From contig JAZHRO010000036.1 of NCBI GenBank assembly GCA_037157565.1, forward strand, positions 23,176,501-23,240,500: 64,000 nt of DNA, read 5' to 3'. The notes below the pieces were generated by a model. The model saw only the letters and a program-made list of their open reading frames with translations. It had not been told where the DNA came from and did not search any database. The stretch's first letter is position 1, and every line of letters starts with the position of its first letter. The position numbers and the translations under genes are program-made. This DNA comes from Thalassia testudinum. Lineage: Eukaryota; Streptophyta; Magnoliopsida; Alismatales; Hydrocharitaceae. Shown here one piece after another: positions 57,497 through 64,000 of this stretch.

Positions 57497-58507
57497 ACCC
57501 CATGCCTATCTTTTACTAGTCCCTAGCAAATCTACTTGCTATTTGTAGGAGAATCAGGTCGGATTTCTTAGGCAGTAGTTATTTTTCAACTCTTATGAAT
57601 TCTACTAACACCTGAACTACAGAGACACAACATCACCCGAGTGACTACCAAAATGCAGACTGCCTCAAACCTTGCCTTATTCAAAGAAGGATCTTTTTCT
57701 TCTTTTCCTCTTTTCTAATTTTTTTGGATTATTGAGTTTAGGGTTTAGGAGCAGCTTTTTACGACCACTCAACCTACCCAAGATACGATGAGAAATTTAA
57801 GTTCTAAGCATCTTCTCAAGAATGTGATAGACTCATTGATCGGCAATCAGAATGAACTTCGGGTTTCTATGCCCCTACGTGACCTTAAAAAGGGATTCTA
57901 CCGAAAGGTGTATCTATTTGATCGGTAACTTTCTCCCTACTTTTATTTTTATGGGATCAACACAAGGGCAATCCCAGTGTATATCTCCCTCGCCTATTCT
58001 ACTTCTCCGCATCTTCCTAAGTGTTTGGAATTAAACGTGCATTTTGGTGAGCTGAGATCTGGACAACCTACCAATGGGCTATTACCCATGATAACTTGGC
58101 AGCCATACTCGTGCATAGAAGTATGGCTTATTTCTTTTCTTTTCTCCTTTTCTTTTTTTTTTTTTTTTACTTTCTTTTTGGATATTTTTCTTTTTCTTTT
58201 CTTTCTTTAAGTAGGTGGCTTTCCTGATCTAAGATTTACCTAAAGGCAATAGGAAAAGATCGGTCATGTGGCTAGGCTTTGGACAATCAACTAATGGGTT
58301 GTTACCCACGATAAGGTGCCAGCCATACCACCCTAGAAGGTTCATTAGCTGCCTAATTTTCATAAAAATCATCGAACAACAAGTCAATGTGAAAAGTGCA
58401 TAGACGCTTAGACTTAAAGTTCCCTCAAATCAGAGGGCAGGCAGATAAGTCGTGTACTTATCACCCCAACTTATTTAACCAATTTGAACTAAATTCAGAA
58501 TGGCGAG
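57497..58507 (-). other. 3' internal remnant of family A element with polypurine tract
   Basis: On the - strand this is the region just before the A3 3' LTR. The polypurine tract AGGCATGGGGT is at 57497-57507. It contains two GGACAACC/GGACAATC...TGGGTTGTTACCC-type repeats (58060-58110 and 58270-58325) and a long T run (58155-58170). No gene seen. Confidence 0.5.
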
Positions 58508-59114
58508 TGATGGGAACACCATCATGATCCATAACTAGCTCAATTTGTTCTGATAAAGTTGATAAAAACTCCTACATAACCATCAGAGGGTCAAATAAGC
58601 ATAATGTTTGTTTTGAGAAGAAAAGAAACCTGGGTTATTTCTGCACTTTTAACCGCATTTCACAAATATAGAATAATCATGAAGTATTTCAAGGGTTTAT
58701 TAAAGGTCATATGATCATTAATGTCTAATAAGTGGGTCCATACAGATAGTAAGGGATTTTCACACATTTCCAGAATTAAATGACATCTGAAACCCTAAAA
58801 ATTGACCTGCTTAATTCACTAAGGTTATGGATAGGATAAAATTCACCTAAACCCTATAAAATTCATAGAAAAATAGCCTATAGGGTTTGGTATCTTTGAT
58901 TTGACCATCAGAGCCCATTTTGACCTAAAACAGAGTCATAGTAAGAAAGTTGCCCTAATTTAGGCTTCTACGTAATTTACCCAGTCAAACTTGGTGAAAA
59001 ACTAAATCTGACTTCAACATTAAATTCCTCGGGTCCAAATTAGGTTTCTACCAAAATTTGGGCCTAATCTAAGATTATTTTGACCTAGTTTGCATTTTGG
59101 TCCAAGTTTGACTC
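58508..59114 (+). mobile_element. element B-family LTR, third copy (partial)
   Basis: Starts TGATGGGAACACCATCATGA and follows the first ~600 bp of the B LTRs with moderate divergence, then is interrupted by a LINE. The five bases before it are GCGAG; the matching duplication lies outside the window. Confidence 0.75.
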
Positions 59115-59201
59115 TTTTTTTTTTTTTGAAACAGAAAGGAAAGCTATCGTGCACCGATAACAATCTGGGAGAGCATTGTATTAGTCAACATAAAACATGA
59201 T

Positions 59202-62200
59202 TACAGCGTAGAACCCCACATATGTATGAGAGACCAACAAGCATTTACAATTTTCTCCACACATATTGGTCTCTCCTAAAACAAAAAATCTTTCCTTGCT
59301 CTCCATACACACCACTTGACTGCCGCCATGTGAATAGGTAGGTTATCATGCAACAAAAATATTTTCCACAGGTCATCCCAAGTGGGGAGAGGTTCCCTGC
59401 AAACGTTTCTCCATATCGCATCAGTGATTATGCTGGAAGAAAAAATAAGGATGGAACTATCAGTCGGCAGACCACATAGCAGGGAAGACTGCAATGCCGC
59501 ACCCATTCTTCTGTGTCTGAGATCACCTGTCACCAGTCCATCCCTCGTGCATAGCCATAGAAAAATTTGTATTTTAGTTGGGATCTTTAGCAGCCATAGT
59601 CTTTTTCCTATCACATCCATTTCCAATGAGTGGGAATGCCTCATGAGTTTTTCATATTCTTTTGCAGGAGTGAAGGTTCCATCCCAGTAATATCTATCTA
59701 CACTACCAGAAGAAAGTATAAAAGCCCTCAGATCTTGCTCCAAACGTGTTCTTTCCTCCCATGTTCTTGTGCCTTCTCTGCTAGATTCACCCCCCTCTAT
59801 TCACCACTCATCACTCCCATCAGACCAGAAACTGTAGACCAGAGCCCCTTTGTTCATGTCAACCGCATAAACTCTTGGATAGGCATTCTTTAGTTGACCC
59901 AAAGGTGACCATTCCTCTTGCCAAAATTTAAATGACCGTCTATCACCAAAGATAGGTTTAAACATCTGCCAGTTGTTCTTCATAGCTTATATCACAGATT
60001 TCCAGAAGGGAGATGGCTTAACTGGTTGGAGCCGGTCTAGAGAGCTATGCGAGCTTCCATAATTTTCTTTAATAAGATCCACCCAATTCTTATGTTCCCC
60101 ATTAAACAATTTGATGGCCCACTTGAGCAGTAAAGCATCATTGAACTCTTCAAGGGATTTAATTCTCATACCCCTTAGTCTTTTGGTTTGCATAGACTAT
60201 CCCACTTCACTAGTTGGAAAAATTTACCTTCATGATTTGCTCCCTTCCAAAAGAATCATTTTCTCATCACATCAATATGCTTCCAGATGGACTTGGGTGC
60301 TTTAAACATTGAGAAGAAAAAGATTGGGATGGAGGTTATTACTGAGTTCAAGAGAATAAGTCTGCCCCCTTTGGATAGATATCTGATGCTCCACCCTTGT
60401 AGTTTGATAGATAATTTATCAAATAAGGTGTGCCAATCACTTTTCTTTAGTTTAGTGCATTTTAGAGGTAAGCCTAAATATCTGATTGGTAGGGTAACCA
60501 ATGGGGCACCTAATGTTGAGGAGATGGTTGTTTGCTCTTCTCCCGTTAGCCTGAAACACACCAAAGAAGATTTATCACCATTCAATTTCAAACCTGATAT
60601 TTCCCCAAATATCTATACCATGTGGAATAGTGCCTGAGCTACTTGTTCATTCCCTTCTACAAAGAATACTGTATCATTAGCATATTATAACACTGGAGCC
60701 AAGGCACTCCTGTTGGAGATGGCCTCTAATGAGCCCTGACTCCGATAGTCTGCATGCATATCTTGCTAGAGTGTCAACCGCAAGGTTGAACACAAGTGGA
60801 GCTAGAGGACATCCCTGCCTAACACCACGTTGAGGTTGGATCCACGTCCCACACAGTCTTCCATTAATCAAGGGTGAGAAGGAAGTAGTGGTGATACATC
60901 TTTCCATCCATTGTAGCCACTTTGCTGGGAACCCCCTTCTCTTAAATATTTCCCATAGGTACTGCCATGACACCGAATCATAGGCCTTCTTGAAGTCAAC
61001 CTTCCAGAGGAAAGCTTGGCACTTTCTTCTATGCTAGCCCATCACCATCTCCTGTGCCATAATGAAAGATTCTTGTAATGACCTATTGGGGAGGAAGGTG
61101 GATTGTACTGGGAGAATGATGTCCTGAAGAACCTTCCTTAATCTATTCGCCAAAACCTTACTCACCAATAAATATATGGAGTTAGACAGAGCAATTGGTC
61201 TAAACTCCTGGAAATAGTTTGCACCTGGTTTTTTTGGATGTAATAAGAGGTTGGATCTATTAATTTTATCAAAGCCATAATTGCCCCTTTGAAATTCCCC
61301 AATTACCTCCATCACCTCCCACTTCAGCATAGTCCAAAATTCTTTGTAAAAGAAGACCTGCATACCATCTGGACCTGGCGAACCTTTAGTATTTAGATCA
61401 TTAACTACTTCCAAAACCTCATTTTAAGATATGGACGTCACCAAGTTGTCAGCCTGTTGCGTAGAGATGAGAGGGAAGACAGATCCTGCCATCCTCCATG
61501 TTCCCCTTACTGCAGCCCGAGAAATGTCTCTAAAATATCTGGTAGTTGCTGTTTTGATTTCATGAATAGATGAAGTTTCCTGACCATCCACCACAATGGA
61601 GGAGATGAGACGTGCACTGGCTGCCAAAAGAAAGTATTTGGTGTTAGCGTCCCCCTCTTTGAGCCAAAGTTGTCGTGAGCACTCCCACCAATCCATTTCT
61701 CTTTTTAAGTCTTCCTCAGCCACAATGTCCTGCCATTGCTTCCAGTCTCACCACTCTTGTTCAGTTAGACTGGTAGCCTCCTCTTTCCCATCCAGATACT
61801 GAACTACCGCCAACGCTTCAGTGCATTTTTGGTTCCTCAATACTGCAACTATTGCGCCATACTCCTTTAGCATGGAACGCAATGACGCAATTTTCGTAGC
61901 CAATTTGGTAGTTGCAATGCCTTCAGCCTGGTTAGAACGCCACCAACATTCCACCATCTCACGAAAACCCTGCTCTCTTAGCCAAGATCTTCTGAACTTG
62001 AAGTAGGAACCCACATGTATACTGTCCCCACTATCCCATACCAATTGAGTATGGTCTTAGAAGGGGCGCACCAGCCCTGCGACCGAAGACAAATGAAATT
62101 TTTCCATCAGCTCTGCATTCCCGAAGAATCTATCCAATTTGGAGCACGAGCAACTTCCGCTTCTCCAAGTGAATTCCACCCCAGCAGTAGGGAATTCAGA

Positions 62201-62709
62201 TAATCCCAGTTCTTGAATTGTTATCTGGAAGCCAAGGGAGGCATTGTCCATTAACCCACTTGATCTGTCAGACTCTGTCATGGTACAATTAAAGTCTCCC
62301 CTGACTAACCATGGCTGTCCCTGGGAATGTCTCGCAAGGTCTGTCAGGTCCTCCCATAGTTAAGACCAATTCCTCATCACATATGGGCCATATACACTAG
62401 TGAGAAGACATTCCATCTCCCGTTGGATCAACTTACATCTGCAGGAGATAGCGTGACTAGATTTAATGACCTCAAGCATGCCTCCTTCCACCAAAAGGTC
62501 ATCCCTCCAGATCTGCCATTTGCTTCTACTGCCACACAACCAGCATACCCATTTTTCTTCAAATCAATCCACATGGGGCTATTGTCACTTTCTACATGCG
62601 TTTCTTGAATGAGAGCACATTCAATGTTCCATTCTATGAGATATCTCATAAGTGTGGCTCTTCAAACTTTATCGCGCGACCCACGCACATTTCAGGAGAG
62701 AATGCTCAT
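59202..62709 (-). pseudogene. LINE ORF2: endonuclease - reverse transcriptase, broken
   Basis: Starts ATG at 62709 with the canonical MSILS...NVRG endonuclease N-terminus, but codon 6 is TGA in place of Trp. Endonuclease motifs: QETH near 62600 and RGDFNCT near 62290. RT block: GSPGPDG near 61380, LLHPKK, FRPIALSNSIY, GVRQGCPLAPLVFN near 60810. The catalytic YADD is YAND (near 60680), with a TAA just before it and a frame change upstream. LPIRYLGLPL follows. The C-terminal region has the zf-RVT-like KIPTKIQIFLWL stretch and a TAG near 59276 before the true end. Length is near 1170 codons, close to normal. Confidence 0.9.
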
Positions 62710-62750
62710 CTCCCCTTTTGAGTGCCCCCCACATTTGCTTGAAGCCTACG

Positions 62751-64000
62751 TTAAGCACCAAGTAACAAAGCAACAGAATTTTCATCCACCTTCTTGGTAG
62801 ACAAATTCATTTTTCTTTTCCGTAGTTTATATGGGGACCTCCCCAAGGCTAATTTTGACACGGCTCCAGCCCCATATTTCAATTCGCCTTCAATATTGAA
62901 GGAAGAATTTTGTACCACCGAATTCACTAAAATTTCTTGCAACTCCCGCACAGACTGTCCACCCTCTTGTGCAATTTGGTCATCCCCCATCTCAACCATC
63001 TCCTCCTTAGCCATCTCCTTATGATGATGATCTTTCCTTTTTTTCAGTTCAGGAGCTCCCTCAGCTACACCTCCCTCTGTGTGATCCAGGTGATGTTCCT
63101 CTCGAGCAATCTCTGCATAGGTTCTCTATTCTTTCTGCTCATAGATTTCCTTCACCATTGTCTTAAGTTGCAACCAAAGAAGCCATGAACTCCCACCACA
63201 TCTGAGTATGATCTTCTCCAGCAGTGATCCCCGTTTGAGAATCTCCACTTTAACATGTAATGTTCTGCCATCCCCTTCCATCAAACCAACCTCCACCTCC
63301 TTAGCAACAATTGCATATCCAGCCAAAGCAGCAGCTACGATGCTTCGTGACCTAAGATGCAAAGGCAGACTACTGATTTCTAGATTCCCTACTTGAGCGG
63401 CAACCCTTTGAGGCAGCCTATCTAGTAAGACCCCATCAAAAGGTGAGACGAGTCTCTAGATCACAGTTAGGTTTTCAAAAATAGACGATTTAAGTTGAAG
63501 TCACTCGAAGTCCATCATACCCAAACCAAACAGAACAAATCTCGTAGGAGATAGGGTAGAAATCTTCCAATCTTCAACAAAAAGAGAAAGGGCTTTTACC
63601 AAACCTTTGATGCAGTCTGTTGGCGGATTTTTGGCCATCATCTCCCCTACCAAAGCACCTCTAAGCATAAGTTCGAAGATCTTTGTATCCTCAGACACTG
63701 GAACATCAACATCAATGGTAAAACCCTTATAGTTGTGTGGCGGCGGTGGCGGCCTAACGTTATGCGTCGGCTTAGGGCGACAGACCAACGACTTATCGAG
63801 TCCCCTTCTCCACCTCGTGCAGGTATCTCTCTTATGCCCATGCCCTCCACAAGCCAAACAAACAAGAGGGGATCGGCAGATCACCGCTAAATGGCCTCTC
63901 CTTCGGCAGCAATAACAGACAACATCTCTGTTAACCCTTCTTCCCATCTCCCTCTCTTTTCGGTCACCATCCATCCGAACACTACCCCTTAGGGATTCCC
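62751..64000 (-). pseudogene. LINE ORF1: nucleic-acid-binding protein, partial and broken
   Basis: Open to the window edge on its N-terminal side. Two CX2CX4HX4C zinc knuckles lie in a row: CYCCRRRGHLAVIC and CLACGGHGHKRDTC (63870-63910 and 63820-63860 approximately). Then come a PPPPP run, a region ending GLGMMDFE with a stop at 63501, and further coding in other stretches (63362-63126, 63014-62751) separated by stops. ORF1 ends about 40 bp before the ORF2 start. In L1-type LINEs ORF1p binds the element RNA. Knuckles followed by a proline run is a layout I associate with monocot LINEs. Confidence 0.8.

Larger units (their letters stand above)
59115..64000 (-). mobile_element. L1-type LINE retrotransposon, decayed, runs off the right edge
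   Basis: The - strand element ends in a 13-base A run (T run 59115-59127). It holds ORF1 (cut by the window edge) and ORF2 (endonuclease, reverse transcriptase, zf-RVT region). It is inserted in a B-family LTR. The 3' end matches the truncated copy at 7964-8253, including a terminal GATAGC...TTTCTGTTTC motif. Multiple stops and frame changes show that it is inactive. Confidence 0.92.

Overview
The window looks like repeat-rich heterochromatin of a flowering plant. Plant-type LTR families (Sirevirus-like Ty1/copia, Athila/Tat-like Ty3/gypsy) are nested in one another and there is a plant L1-type LINE. The LINE ORF1, with two zinc knuckles followed by a proline run, hints at a monocot, but the species cannot be named. 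I found no host gene, functional tRNA/rRNA gene or CRISPR array. Apart from decayed transposon genes the window has no coding content. Family letters A-G are my own labels.

Layout. 1-722 is the 3' non-coding end of an element; its LTR (family C) starts at 723. Family A LTRs follow in inverted orientation: A1 (+) from 3062 and A2 (-) at 6011-9230. A2 is split by a solo LTR (G, 7143-8736, TSD GGAGG), itself split by a 5'-truncated LINE (7964-8253, 18-bp TSD). A second C LTR resumes at 9231. Into it is inserted one very large (+) element, B (9405-55536, TSD GGGGT on both sides). The B 5' LTR was split by the Athila/Tat-like element D (10956-21424, TSD GCCAT/GCCAC), and its 3' part was rearranged with a family A piece (21683-23815). 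B's internal region carries an acidic ORF of unknown function (24406-25883) and is split by array E.

E (26882-51600, - strand) is the most striking object: seven LTRs and six internal regions, LTR-(internal-LTR)x6, about 3.83 kb per unit, with a single perfect 5-bp TSD (CTACC) around the whole 24.7 kb. Each internal region has a tRNA-Met-type primer binding site, a Sirevirus-type gag pseudogene (577-578 codons in four of six units) and a block of about seven GGGGGAG polypurine boxes, but no protease, integrase or reverse transcriptase. Diagnostic differences put units 2-5 in one group and units 1 and 6 in another.

After E come the B 3' non-coding region, the B 3' LTR (52699-55536), the rest of C, a family A 3' LTR (A3, 55744-57496) with its internal remnant, another B LTR start (58508) and a LINE (59115 to beyond the right edge, - strand). 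The LINE is the only polymerase source in the window and it is dead (YAND for YADD, several stops).

Two themes recur. None of the LTR elements whose interior is visible encodes a polymerase: D is gag-protease only, E gag only, B an unknown acidic ORF. They would need enzymes from elsewhere. In addition, several unrelated LTR families place an array of a family-specific short palindrome upstream of a TATA box: GACGTC in E, GTACCGGTAC in G, AGCT in D, CAATTG/GGACGTCC in C.
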